Positions 34,466 through 43,697 of a stretch of DNA of 64,000 nucleotides are shown here, one piece after another. Each line of letters starts with the position of its first letter. Positions within the stretch are counted from its first letter, which is position 1. The position numbers were made by a program, and so were the translations under genes. Below the pieces are notes generated by a model that was not told the origin of the DNA, searched no databases, and saw only the letters and a program-made list of their open reading frames with translations. Location of the stretch: assembly GCA_007745835.1 (NCBI GenBank), contig CP036424.1, forward strand, positions 1,883,001 to 1,947,000. The letters run 5' to 3'. The stretch comes from Planctomycetes bacterium MalM25. GTDB lineage: Bacteria > Planctomycetota > Planctomycetia > Pirellulales > Lacipirellulaceae.

Positions 34466-36031
34466 ATGCTCGCCGGTTCCAAACTCGCGATACTGACACT
34501 CGGCGTGCTTGCGACGGGCTCGGTAGGTGTCGCTCAGACCACCTGGTCGCAGTTGTTGGTCGAATCGCAGGTGCTGCCGGGCGCCGATCAGCTGCCCGGC
34601 TTCCAGGCGAATGAGCTGGTACGAAACAACGGGTTCCGCGATTTCACGGTGATCCCCAACGGCAATTTTGCGGGCCTCGTGAGCACCGACCGGTTTGCTC
34701 CCTTCGGCCAGGAGGATTGGTACCTGTTCGGCTCGGTCGATCGGGGGACGACGGTCGGCGCCTTGCGTCGCGAGGGGACCTACGACGGGCAGAACCAGCT
34801 CGAGTTGAGGTCAGCGGTCGGCGTTGATCTGGCGGGCAACCTGTTCTACGAGGCCGAGCTCGCGGCGCCCGGTGCGGAGCAGAGCCTCTGGCTGAACGAC
34901 ACGTTGCTGCTTGAGGAGGGGGACGTGGTCCCCGCCGGTCCGCTGATGGGTTCCACACTCGATTCTTTCACACGAACCACGCTTGCCCCCAACGGCGACG
35001 CGTACTGGGTCAGTTCGTATAGCGGCGCCTCGGGAAGCGGGGTTGCGATCTTCCGCGACCTAGTCAATTACGAGGTGCTGCTGCAGGGCGGCGATTCGAT
35101 CGGCGGGGGACTGACCGCCGAACCGGAGCTGTTCTCGGGCAACTTGAGCTGGTCGGCCGAGCGGACCAACTACCTTACGAGCATCAAGGTGGCCGCGACT
35201 CCCGTGAACAACGATCCGAACTTCCTCATCGATGAGGCGGTCGCACTCAATGGCCAGGTCGTCTCGGTCGAAGGGGGCGGGGTGCTGCGTGAAGGCGACA
35301 CCGTTCCCGCTGAGGCTGGGGGCTTGCCCGGAGAGACATGGGCCCCCGGCAGTCTCATGGCCGTGAACGAGGCGGGGGATTGGGCTGCGTCGTCGTCGGT
35401 TCGCATGAACGGTGTCGGCAACACGACCAGTGATATGATCGTCTATAACGGCGAGATCGTGTACCGCGATGGCGATGTTGTTGACGGCCACACCCTCAGT
35501 GGGTTGCCGCAGGACCTGTCGATCAACGATCGCGGTGACCTCGCCTTCGTCTGGGACAACAAGGCCTTCCTGAACGGCGAGATCGTCGCTGAGGTTGGAG
35601 ATCTCGTCGACACCGATGACGACGGCGTCAATGACACGGCGATCATCAACCTCTTTGACCTCGATCTCACCAATCTCCCCTCCGGCGACGGCGACGGCAA
35701 ACCGCTCGCCTATATGAAGGCGCGGATCGCCGGCAGCCTAGAGATCGTCGCCCGCAATGCGCTTGTCACCCTTGAGGGGGACTACAACGGCGACGGCGCC
35801 GTTAACGCCGCCGATTACACGGTGTGGCGAGACACGGAAGGCTCAACGCTGCTCCTTGGCGCCGACGGCGACCTAAGCAATACGGTCGATGCGGGTGACT
35901 TCACCGTGTGGTCCGACAGCTACGGCGGCGTGGCAGCTGCGCCTGCGGTTGGCGTCCCCGAGCCGTTGAGCCTTGGCATGGCAAGCGTTGCGTGCTTGGC
36001 ACTGGGAGCTTGGCGTCCCTATCGGGTTTGA
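34466..36031 (+). CDS. Secreted dockerin-like / PEP-CTERM-type protein
   Basis: A 521-residue exported protein: signal MLAGSKLAILTLGVLATGS, cleaved near VAQ. The body (about residues 25-430) repeats a unit built around LLxEGDxVPAG and LxPNGD/VNEAGD phrases (LLLEEGDVVPAGPLMG, VLREGDTVPAEAGGLPG, VYRDGDVVDGHTLSG), a pattern of choice-of-anchor-like propellers. Two calcium loops follow: GDYNGDGAVNAADYTVWRD and DLSNTVDAGDFTVWSDSYG. The C-terminus VPEPLSLGMASVACLALGAW ends PYRV rather than RRR, a slightly atypical PEP-CTERM basic tail. Converges on the GH2 gene. Function unknown. Confidence 0.78.
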   Translation: MLAGSKLAILTLGVLATGSVGVAQTTWSQLLVESQVLPGADQLPGFQANELVRNNGFRDFTVIPNGNFAGLVSTDRFAPFGQEDWYLFGSVDRGTTVGALRREGTYDGQNQLELRSAVGVDLAGNLFYEAELAAPGAEQSLWLNDTLLLEEGDVVPAGPLMGSTLDSFTRTTLAPNGDAYWVSSYSGASGSGVAIFRDLVNYEVLLQGGDSIGGGLTAEPELFSGNLSWSAERTNYLTSIKVAATPVNNDPNFLIDEAVALNGQVVSVEGGGVLREGDTVPAEAGGLPGETWAPGSLMAVNEAGDWAASSSVRMNGVGNTTSDMIVYNGEIVYRDGDVVDGHTLSGLPQDLSINDRGDLAFVWDNKAFLNGEIVAEVGDLVDTDDDGVNDTAIINLFDLDLTNLPSGDGDGKPLAYMKARIAGSLEIVARNALVTLEGDYNGDGAVNAADYTVWRDTEGSTLLLGADGDLSNTVDAGDFTVWSDSYGGVAAAPAVGVPEPLSLGMASVACLALGAWRPYRV

Positions 36032-36042
36032 AATCCGACGCT

Positions 36043-38958
36043 TCAAGGCGAGGTCTCATTCGCCCTGAGTTCTACAATCTCCAGCCCACTCAGGGCGATC
36101 GGTCCTTCAGGCGAGTCGGCGGCGATCCGTAGGAGGACTGGCGCCTCGCCTGAAGCGGTCACGCGAGTCTCCGCGTAGCCGCCAGCCGCCAGGTTCGATC
36201 CGCCGTCGCCAGCGCCACCGCCGCCCGCAGCGGAGACCTGGATCTTCTTGCCGTAGGTCGGCTTGAAGCCGGCTGTAACCGGCTCCTTGTCACGCCCCGC
36301 GTCGTCGACTTGGAAGGCAAGCGGCGGCGCCTCATCACGCTCGCTCACCACGCGATGGTGCCACGTCCGCAACCGGTAGTTGCCCACGGGCAAGCCGGCG
36401 ATCTCGAGTGTCGCCTCGCCGTGAGCGACGGCGGCGTCCTCGATCAGGAAGCAGAGATCACCCGGCACGCCCCACGAGCTGGTCCAGTCGAGGTCGCGCG
36501 GGCTGGTGAGCGTGATCGTGAGTTCACACGGTGTGTCGCCATCGGCGGTGGTTTCGAGGGTCGAGTCGCCCGACTCATGGGTCCACTCGGTCCAGGTTTC
36601 TTGGACGTGTTGTTCGGCGCCCCCGAGATCGACTCTTAGTCGGAGTGGCTCGAAAGGAGGGGCGATCCGGTGTGGGCCTGAACCGGGTTTGTTGAGCGTG
36701 AGCTGCGCGCTGGCGGCGCCAAGACCCTCCGCGCGAGCGGTTAGGACGATCTCGCCGGCTTCACGCCCCACACGCAGCAGCGCCGGCGCCAAGCCCCGCC
36801 GCCAGACGACCGGGTTCGCCCCGATCGAAGCGTCGCCGATGATCTCCGCCGGGCCGCCGACGGTGAACGACACGGGGGGCGTATCGCCCGGGATGACGGC
36901 GCCGTGTTGATCGACGACCGTGGCGTAGGCGTACAGCACGCTCGACCCGTCGGCGGCGCCGCCGAAGCCGTCGGTGTCGATCGTCAGTTCGAGGTGGTGG
37001 GCCGCCTCCGGGATGCGTCGGCGGTGCTCGGCGACGGGCTCTCCGTTGCTATAGCCGACCGCAACCGCCTCGCCCCGCAGCCATTCGACCGGGAAGAGCA
37101 GGGGGGGCGCCTTGAGGTGCTTGTCGCTCGTCGCCGGTTTAAGTCGTGTCCGCTCTTGGCCCGCGACCCGCAGCTCGACCTCGTCGCAGTTTGTGAAGAC
37201 CGTGACGCCATCGTCTCGCTGCGCGCGGTCGTCTGGGATGTAGACCATCGGCTCGTCGGTCAGTTCGGCTTGGTACCAGTGGTAAGCCGGCTTGGGGTGG
37301 CGGAACGGGTCCCACAGCGCGGCGCTCCACACCGAGAGGTTCGGGTATTGCTTGTCACGCTTCTTGAACGAGAACCCATCGTGCGCCGCCCACAGCGCGA
37401 GACCGATCCTCGCCGGGTCCGCCTTGTAACGGGAGACGATCGCCTGGTGGCCGCGTGCGTCGATCGACCCGCTGTGCTCCATCGCGAAGAGGGGCTCTCC
37501 CTCGGGCACGCGGGCGCCACGGTAGTCCATCACCGAATAGAGGTCGGTCACACCAGAGTGGGTCGGACCGGTCCACAGGGTGCTGTTGCTCATGGTGATG
37601 CGGGTCGGATCTTCTTCCTTGGCCGTGTAGTGGAGTCTAGCGATGGGGCCGCGGTGGTTCACACCTCCGCCCCAGCACCACACGCTGGGATGGTTGCGGT
37701 GGTTGCGGATCATGACGCGGGTCGCCCGTTCGAGCCGGTCCATCCAGAGGGGCGGGCCGACCTCGATCCAGGTGGGCGCCTCTTCGGCGACCAGCATGCC
37801 AAGGCGGTCGCACGCGTTGAGGAACTCGTCGTCGTGCGGGTAGTGCGCGAGCCGCACCACGTTAACCCCCGCCCGCTTGAACTTGATCGCGTCGGCCCGG
37901 TGCAGGTTGTCGGGGACCGCGTCACCCATGTAGGGGATCTGCTGGTGGCGGTTGACGCCGATCAACTCGATCGGCTCGCCGTTGAGCAGGAAACCCTCCC
38001 GCGGGTGGTAGTTGAACCAGCGAAAGCCGAGCGGGTTCACGGCCTGGTCGATCGCGTCGCCGCCGGACTCGATCGTCGTGTGAACGTGGTAGAGATTTGG
38101 GTCGTCACACGACCAGAGGCGCAAGCCCTCGGTCACGCCGCCCGTTTGGACGAACGTGTGCGTGCGGCCCGGCTCCACGGCGACCGGGCGGCTGACGAGC
38201 TTTTCGACGACCCGCCCCTCGGGGTCGGCCACGCGGGTGACGACACGGCAAGCGTGCGGCTCGGGGCCGGCGTTCTCGACCGTGGTTTCCACGGTGACGG
38301 TGGCCGAGCGGGGCGAGACCGAGGGCGTCGTGATCCGCACGCCGGCGTCGCGTGCTTCCCAGGGGAAGGTAATCCGCAGCGGATCGGTCACCACCAGACG
38401 CACGTCGCGGTACAGCCCGCCGAACAGGATGTAGTCGCGCCGGTCGCCGTCGGGCGGAACCTCCTCGTTCACGCGGTTGTCGAGGCGCACCGCGACCACG
38501 TTCTCACCCGGCACGACGTGCTCGGTGATCTCGAAGTGGAACGGCGTGTAGCCGCCGGTCGCGTGCTGGCCGAGGTGTTGGCCGTTGACCCACAGGTCGG
38601 TGATCTGGTGAGCCCCCTCGAACTCGAGGAAGACACGCTGCCCAGCTTTCGCCCGGCACGTGAAGTTGCGGCGGTACCAGCTCAGGTCGCGGTGGAAGGT
38701 GAGTTGGTACTGGTCGTCGGGGCTGTCGTCGAGATTGATCGACGTGAGCGCGTAGGTGTGGGGCAGCACGGCCGCCTCCCAGGCGGAGTCGTCGTAGCCG
38801 GACGTCGCGGCGGCTTCGCCCGCGTCGCCTCGGTGGTATCGCCAGTCGAGGTTGAGGTTCTCAACGCGTCGTTCGGCCCGTGCTTCAACGACGCCCTGCA
38901 GGGCGAGCACGACCGTGGCCATGACGAGAGTGCGAGCGCAGCGAGGCGCAGTGTTCAT
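36043..38958 (-). CDS. GH2-type glycoside hydrolase with atypical acid/base site
   Basis: A 971-residue exported protein of GH2 architecture: signal MNTAPRCARTLVMATVVLAL, a jelly-roll sugar-binding domain (YRRNFTCRAKAGQRVFLEFE, TDLWVNGQHLGQHATGGYTP), an immunoglobulin-like domain, and a TIM barrel starting GFRWFNYHPREGFLLNGE with GVNRHQQIPYMGDA. The segment that normally carries Asn-Glu reads NHPSVWCWGGGVNHRGP (about residues 415-431), so the acid/base Glu is absent. The Glu of LFAMEHSG (about 492) could be the nucleophile. C-terminal Ig-like and malectin-like modules follow. Last gene of the GH86-PSCyt1-DUF1501 run. It may be a non-canonical GH2 subfamily or a binding protein. Confidence 0.85.
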   Translation of the reverse strand: MNTAPRCARTLVMATVVLALQGVVEARAERRVENLNLDWRYHRGDAGEAAATSGYDDSAWEAAVLPHTYALTSINLDDSPDDQYQLTFHRDLSWYRRNFTCRAKAGQRVFLEFEGAHQITDLWVNGQHLGQHATGGYTPFHFEITEHVVPGENVVAVRLDNRVNEEVPPDGDRRDYILFGGLYRDVRLVVTDPLRITFPWEARDAGVRITTPSVSPRSATVTVETTVENAGPEPHACRVVTRVADPEGRVVEKLVSRPVAVEPGRTHTFVQTGGVTEGLRLWSCDDPNLYHVHTTIESGGDAIDQAVNPLGFRWFNYHPREGFLLNGEPIELIGVNRHQQIPYMGDAVPDNLHRADAIKFKRAGVNVVRLAHYPHDDEFLNACDRLGMLVAEEAPTWIEVGPPLWMDRLERATRVMIRNHRNHPSVWCWGGGVNHRGPIARLHYTAKEEDPTRITMSNSTLWTGPTHSGVTDLYSVMDYRGARVPEGEPLFAMEHSGSIDARGHQAIVSRYKADPARIGLALWAAHDGFSFKKRDKQYPNLSVWSAALWDPFRHPKPAYHWYQAELTDEPMVYIPDDRAQRDDGVTVFTNCDEVELRVAGQERTRLKPATSDKHLKAPPLLFPVEWLRGEAVAVGYSNGEPVAEHRRRIPEAAHHLELTIDTDGFGGAADGSSVLYAYATVVDQHGAVIPGDTPPVSFTVGGPAEIIGDASIGANPVVWRRGLAPALLRVGREAGEIVLTARAEGLGAASAQLTLNKPGSGPHRIAPPFEPLRLRVDLGGAEQHVQETWTEWTHESGDSTLETTADGDTPCELTITLTSPRDLDWTSSWGVPGDLCFLIEDAAVAHGEATLEIAGLPVGNYRLRTWHHRVVSERDEAPPLAFQVDDAGRDKEPVTAGFKPTYGKKIQVSAAGGGGAGDGGSNLAAGGYAETRVTASGEAPVLLRIAADSPEGPIALSGLEIVELRANETSP

Positions 38959-39025
38959 ACCGGTCCGGTGGGAGAAGGCCCGAGTGAGGTGACGCGCGTT
39001 GGCAAGCCGAGCCGACCGCTGACGG

Positions 39026-40453
39026 TCAGGAGAGGATCGGCTCGATCAGCTCGCCGTGCACGTCGGTCAGGCGGAAGCGGCGGCCCTGGTACTTGTGGGT
39101 GAGCCGCTCGTGGTCGATGCCCATCAGGTGCAGGATCGTCGCGTTGAGGTCGTGCACGTGCACGCCGTCCGAGGCGATGTTGTAGCCGAACTCGTCGGTC
39201 TCGCCGTGCGAGACGCCCGGCTTGATCCCGCCACCGGCGAGCCAGACGGTGAAGCAGCGGGGGTGGTGGTCGCGGCCGTAGTTGTCCGCGGTGAGCACGC
39301 CCTGCGTGTAAGAGGTGCGCCCGAATTCGCCCGCCCACACGACCAGGGTGTCGTCGAGCATGCCGCGTTGCTTGAGGTCGCGGATGAGGCCCGCGGAGGC
39401 TTGGTCGACGTCCTTCGCCTGGCCCGGCAGCTGCTTGGGAAGGTTCGAGTGCTGGTCCCAGCCCTGGTGGTAAAGCTGAATAAACCGAACGCCCCGCTCC
39501 GCCATCCGGCGGGCGAGCAGGCAGTTGGCGGCGAAGGTGCCCGGCTTGCGGGCGTCCTCGCCGTACAGCTCGAAGGTCGACTCGGGCTCGTCCGACAAGT
39601 CGGTCGCCTCGGGGACGCTGGTCTGCATGCGGTACGCCATCTCGTACTGCGCGATACGAGACTCGATCTCCGGGTCGAGCTCCTTCTCGAACTGGTGGCG
39701 GTTGAGCTGGGCGGTGGCGTCGAGTTGCGCGCGGACCCGCGAGCCGCACACGCCGTCGGGATTCGTCAGGTAGAGGACCGGCTCCTTGCCCGCGCGGAAG
39801 CGGACGCCCTGGTACCGCGAGTCGAGGAATCCGCTCCCCCACAGACGGGCGTAGAGGGGCTGGCCCCCTTTGCCGGCGGTCGCCAGCACGATGAACGCGG
39901 GCAGGTCCTCGTTCTCGCTGCCCAGGCCGTAGGACAGCCACGACCCGAGCGACGGACGCCCTGCGATCTGCGAGCCGGTCTGGAACATCGTGATGGCGGG
40001 GTCGTGGTTGATCGCCTCGGTGTGCATCGCCTTGACGAAGCAGATGTCGTCGACGATCTCGCGGTGGTGCGGCAGCAGCTCGCTGAGCCACGCGCCGCTT
40101 TGGCCGTGCTGGGCGAATTTGTAGTGCGACCCGGCCAGCGGCAGCGACGACTGGTTCACCGACATGCCCGTGAGACGCTGCTCGCCACGCACGGCGGGGG
40201 GCAGCTCTTCGCCGTTCATCTTGTTGAGCGTCGGCTTGTAGTCGAACAGGTCCTGTTGCGCGGGACCGCCCGACTGGAACAGGTAGATGATCCGCTTCGC
40301 CTTGGGAGCGAAGTGGGTTCCGACCGGGCCGGCGGTGGCGCTCTGCCCCAGCAGGGCCGACAACGCCGCCGCGCCCACGCCCGCGCCGCTCTGCTGCAGG
40401 AAGTGGCGGCGGTTCACGCCGAGCGGGTTCGGGAAGTTGTGCGATTTCGACAT
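39026..40453 (-). CDS. DUF1501 protein (Tat-exported, sulfatase-like fold)
   Basis: A 475-residue protein with a twin-arginine leader, NRRHFLQQSGAGVGAAALS. DUF1501 proteins are predicted alkaline-phosphatase/sulfatase-fold enzymes that almost always accompany PSCyt1/DUF1549/DUF1553 proteins in Planctomycetes; the exact role is unknown. Typical phrases are RIIYLFQSGGPAQQDLFDYK, HQGWDQHSNLPKQL, VVWAGEFGRTSYTQG and GRDHHPRCFTVWLAGGG. Start at ATG 40453 is two bases after the upstream TGA, implying coupled expression; the frame to 40501 would lie inside that gene. It probably acts in the periplasm or paryphoplasm with the cytochrome partner. Confidence 0.92.
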   Translation of the reverse strand: MSKSHNFPNPLGVNRRHFLQQSGAGVGAAALSALLGQSATAGPVGTHFAPKAKRIIYLFQSGGPAQQDLFDYKPTLNKMNGEELPPAVRGEQRLTGMSVNQSSLPLAGSHYKFAQHGQSGAWLSELLPHHREIVDDICFVKAMHTEAINHDPAITMFQTGSQIAGRPSLGSWLSYGLGSENEDLPAFIVLATAGKGGQPLYARLWGSGFLDSRYQGVRFRAGKEPVLYLTNPDGVCGSRVRAQLDATAQLNRHQFEKELDPEIESRIAQYEMAYRMQTSVPEATDLSDEPESTFELYGEDARKPGTFAANCLLARRMAERGVRFIQLYHQGWDQHSNLPKQLPGQAKDVDQASAGLIRDLKQRGMLDDTLVVWAGEFGRTSYTQGVLTADNYGRDHHPRCFTVWLAGGGIKPGVSHGETDEFGYNIASDGVHVHDLNATILHLMGIDHERLTHKYQGRRFRLTDVHGELIEPILS

Positions 40454-40455
40454 AA

Positions 40456-43400
40456 TCAGCGTTTCCAAACGGTGGCGTCGAGGTTGAGCACGGTGCGGCA
40501 AACGATCGTCATCGCCGCCAGCTCGGTCTTGTCTAGATCTTCGGACGGTTGGCTCTCGCCCAAGGAAAGGAGAGCCGCGGCCGCTTCGGGGTCGGCCCGG
40601 TAGTGCTTGATCTCATCGGCGTGCAACGAGGCCAGGACCTCGCGTTCGGTCTCGTCCGGCCGGCGGCCGGTCAGCGTAACGAAAGCCCAATCGAGGCGCG
40701 ACGCGAGGTCGCCTTCGCGGGACAGCGCCCGCTCGGCGAGCGAGCGGCTCGCTTCGAGGAACTGGACGTCGTTCAGCAGCACGAGCGCTTGCAGCGGGGT
40801 GTTGGTGCGTGCCCGTTTGACGATGCAGACCTCGCGCGACTCCGAGTCGAAGGCCATCATGTTCGGCAGGGGCGCCGTCCGCTTCCAGACCGAGTAGAGC
40901 GACCGCCGGTAGAGCGCCTGGCCGACCGATTGCTTGTACGAGGGGGACATGCTGTTCGACTCGCGCCACAGGTCCTCGCCCGGCTGGTAGGGCGACACGG
41001 GGGGGCCGCCACGCTGCGGGTTCAGGCGGCCCGAAGCGGCGAGCGCCAGATCGCGGATCTCTTCGGCCGATAGACGGTACGCCGGTCCGCGTGCGAGCCA
41101 GCGGTTGTCGCGGTCGTCCTCCGCGAGACTTCCGGTCGCACGCGAGTCCTGGCGGTAGGTCGCCGACAGGACGAGCTGCTTGCTGAACCGCTTCACGTCC
41201 CAGCCGCTCTCGATGAAGTCGCGGGCGAGCCAGTCGAGCAGCTCGGGGTGCGTGGGCGCCTCGCCCTGCAGGCCGAAGTTCTCCGGGGTGCGGACCAAGC
41301 CGGCCCCAAAGAAGCCGCCCCACAGCCGGTTCACCGTCACGCGCGAGGTGAGCGGGTGATCGGGGGCCGTCGCCCAGGCGGCGAGGCCGAGGCGGTCACG
41401 CGGCTGGTCGGCGGGGAAGGGGGGGGCGAGGTCGGTGAACGTGTTGCGGCTGACGAGCGTCTCGTCGCTGCGGGGGGCGTCGTACGCGCCGCGGTGCAGC
41501 ACATGCGCCTCGCGGGGCGTGGCCATCTCGTCCATGACCGGGATCTCGTTGATCGCCTCTTCGGCCGTCACGAACGCTTGGCGGGCGGCGGTCAACTCAG
41601 CCATCGCCTCGCGGGCCTCGGCGTCGACGGCGCTCACGTAGTGGGCGGCGGTCGATGCGATCGACTCGCCGGTGGCGAGGTGCCCGATTTCGGTGTCGGT
41701 CAGGGCGCGGCGGTAGACACGCACGTCGTCGATCAGGCCGCCGTCGAGACCGCGATCGCGGAAACGCTGGCCGATCGTCAGCTTGCCGCCGTGCATGACT
41801 TTGACCAGGGCCCGTTTCTTGATCTGGTCGCGCAAGACCTCGGTCTCGAGCTCAACGCCGTTCACGTAGAGCTTGAGGCCCGCCGCGCGGGAGCGGCCGT
41901 CGTACGTGGCGGTGACCTGGATCCACTGGTCGGCGGGGATCGCCGTCTTGCTGCGTACGCCGATCGCGTTGCCCGGCCAGACGCGGTACATCCGCGATTC
42001 GAGGAAGCCGTCAGTGATCGTCAGATCCCAGCCGTTGAAAGCGAGTTGCCCGCGGCTCACCTGCGCGATGACCGCCTGTTCGGCCGAGCGCTTGGTCTCC
42101 CGCATCGACACGACCAAGCTGAAAGGTGTCCAGCGGTCGAACGCCTCGATCCCCGGCATCACGACGCCCCGCTCGCCGTCGAGCCGAACGGCCATTCGTG
42201 GCGTCTCTTCGCTCGCCGATTCAGCGCCGTCCGCCGAGGCGGTCGGTTTGAGCCTGGGCAGCGGGCTGTCCGTCACTTCGACCGTTGGGAGCGGCTTTGC
42301 CGGGTTGGCGTCCCCTTTGCCGGCGTAGTAGGTCTCCTTCAGTTCCTTCTTGAAGGGGACGTCGAAGCCCAGGGCGAGCACCTGATCGGGGATCTGGTCG
42401 AGCGGTTCGTCGCTGGGGGGCTGGTTGTGCAGACGCTGCTCCGCGTTGGCGACCGCGTCTTGGTAGGCCGCCTCGGCGGCTTCGACCGCGCGTCGGGCCT
42501 CCTCGAGCGTTGCCGCCTGTTCGTCGGTCGGCAGCATGAGCGAGGGGGCGGGGACTTTTTCGCTGTTGTCGTAGACGCCGTTCTCGTCGATCGAGTTGAA
42601 GAACGCCGACAGCGAGTAGTAGTCGCGTTGCGAGATCGGGTCGTACTTGTGGTCGTGGCAGCGGCTGCACTCGAGCGTCAGGCCGAGCACCGCGGTGCCG
42701 AACGTGTGGACCCGGTCGGCGACATTCTCCAATCGCCACTCCTCGAAGACGGCGCCCCCCTCGTTATTCAGCCGGTGGATCCGGTTGAACGCGGTCGCCA
42801 GGCGTTGATCACGTGTCGGGTTCTCCAGCAGGTCGCCGGCGATCTGCCACGTGAGGAAGTCGTCGTACGGCAGGTTGTCGTTGAACGCGCGGACCACCCA
42901 GTCGCGGTACGGCCACTGCGTGTTCAGCTTGTCGGACTGGTAACCGTACGAGTCGGCGTAGCGCGCCGCGTCGAGCCAGGCGACCGCCTGGTGCTCGCCG
43001 TAGGCGGGCGAGGCGAGCAGGCGATCGACCTCGGCCGCGTAGGCCGCCTCGCGGTTGCCCGAATCGGTAAGACGCTGATCGAACGCTTCGATCTCTTCGG
43101 GCGTCGGCGGCAGGCCGGTCAGGTCGAACGTCACGCGGCGGAGCCAGCGGGCGGGCGTTGCCTCGTCTTGTGGTGCAAGGCCGCGGCGCCCGAGCGATTC
43201 GAACACGAAGGCGTCGAGCGGCGTTTTCGCCCAGCCCGAGGTGTCGCCGGCGGGGACCGGCACACTCGCGGGCAGCGGTCGGAAGGCCCAGTGGACCTCG
43301 TACTTGGCGCCCGCCTTGATCCAACGGTCGACCGTCACCTTGGCATCGTCGGTCAGCGACAGCTTCGAGTAGGGGGGCGGCATCATCTCGTCGGGGTCGT

Positions 43401-43647
43401 CGCTGTGGATGCGGCGGGCGACCTCTCCTGATTCGATCGCGTCGCGCGCGGCGTCCTCCAGGTCGAGCCGCAAGTCCGCCTCGCGCGTTTCGGCGTCGGG
43501 CCCGTGGCAGTAGTAGCACTTGTCCGAGAGGATCGGACGCACGTCGCGGTCGAAGGAGACCTCCTCGGCGTGTGCCAGAGAGGGCAACGCGATCGCGACG
43601 ACATAGAGGGCGCACCGGAGCGTGCGAAACAGCTTGGCGGTCGGCAT
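40456..43647 (-). CDS. PSCyt1 / DUF1549 / LamG / DUF1553 protein
   Basis: A 1063-residue planctomycete cytochrome-type protein. Signal MPTAKLFRTLRCALYVVAIA from ATG 43647. The PSCyt1 haem motif is CYYCHGPD (residues 44-51). DUF1549 (about 140-350) contains RRVTFDLTGLPPTPEE and a second haem-like CSRCHDHKYDPI. A LamG/concanavalin-like domain lies at about 480-690 (WTPFSLVVSMRETKRS, GLIDDVRVYRRALTDTEIG). DUF1553 fills the C-terminal third (NRLWGGFFGAGLVRTPENFG, RRSLYSVWKRTAPLPNMMAF). These proteins are thought to couple extracytoplasmic oxidation to degradation of polymers, but no activity is proven. Third of four co-oriented genes with a GH86-like glycosidase upstream. Confidence 0.92.
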   Translation of the reverse strand: MPTAKLFRTLRCALYVVAIALPSLAHAEEVSFDRDVRPILSDKCYYCHGPDAETREADLRLDLEDAARDAIESGEVARRIHSDDPDEMMPPPYSKLSLTDDAKVTVDRWIKAGAKYEVHWAFRPLPASVPVPAGDTSGWAKTPLDAFVFESLGRRGLAPQDEATPARWLRRVTFDLTGLPPTPEEIEAFDQRLTDSGNREAAYAAEVDRLLASPAYGEHQAVAWLDAARYADSYGYQSDKLNTQWPYRDWVVRAFNDNLPYDDFLTWQIAGDLLENPTRDQRLATAFNRIHRLNNEGGAVFEEWRLENVADRVHTFGTAVLGLTLECSRCHDHKYDPISQRDYYSLSAFFNSIDENGVYDNSEKVPAPSLMLPTDEQAATLEEARRAVEAAEAAYQDAVANAEQRLHNQPPSDEPLDQIPDQVLALGFDVPFKKELKETYYAGKGDANPAKPLPTVEVTDSPLPRLKPTASADGAESASEETPRMAVRLDGERGVVMPGIEAFDRWTPFSLVVSMRETKRSAEQAVIAQVSRGQLAFNGWDLTITDGFLESRMYRVWPGNAIGVRSKTAIPADQWIQVTATYDGRSRAAGLKLYVNGVELETEVLRDQIKKRALVKVMHGGKLTIGQRFRDRGLDGGLIDDVRVYRRALTDTEIGHLATGESIASTAAHYVSAVDAEAREAMAELTAARQAFVTAEEAINEIPVMDEMATPREAHVLHRGAYDAPRSDETLVSRNTFTDLAPPFPADQPRDRLGLAAWATAPDHPLTSRVTVNRLWGGFFGAGLVRTPENFGLQGEAPTHPELLDWLARDFIESGWDVKRFSKQLVLSATYRQDSRATGSLAEDDRDNRWLARGPAYRLSAEEIRDLALAASGRLNPQRGGPPVSPYQPGEDLWRESNSMSPSYKQSVGQALYRRSLYSVWKRTAPLPNMMAFDSESREVCIVKRARTNTPLQALVLLNDVQFLEASRSLAERALSREGDLASRLDWAFVTLTGRRPDETEREVLASLHADEIKHYRADPEAAAALLSLGESQPSEDLDKTELAAMTIVCRTVLNLDATVWKR

Positions 43648-43697
43648 AGCGTTGTAGGGTGACGCGGTGTCCATGCGGCTTGGTAGTCGGGTTCCGA

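Noticed and set aside
36904-39102. A 732-codon plus-strand ORF
   Set aside because: It is the antisense shadow of the GH2 gene, kept open by high GC bias; it has Arg/Val-rich low-complexity text and no family signature.
39056-40603. A 515-codon plus-strand ORF
   Set aside because: It is antisense to the DUF1501 gene.
41248-43431. A 727-codon plus-strand ORF
   Set aside because: It is antisense to the PSCyt1/DUF1549/DUF1553 gene and has no recognisable domain.
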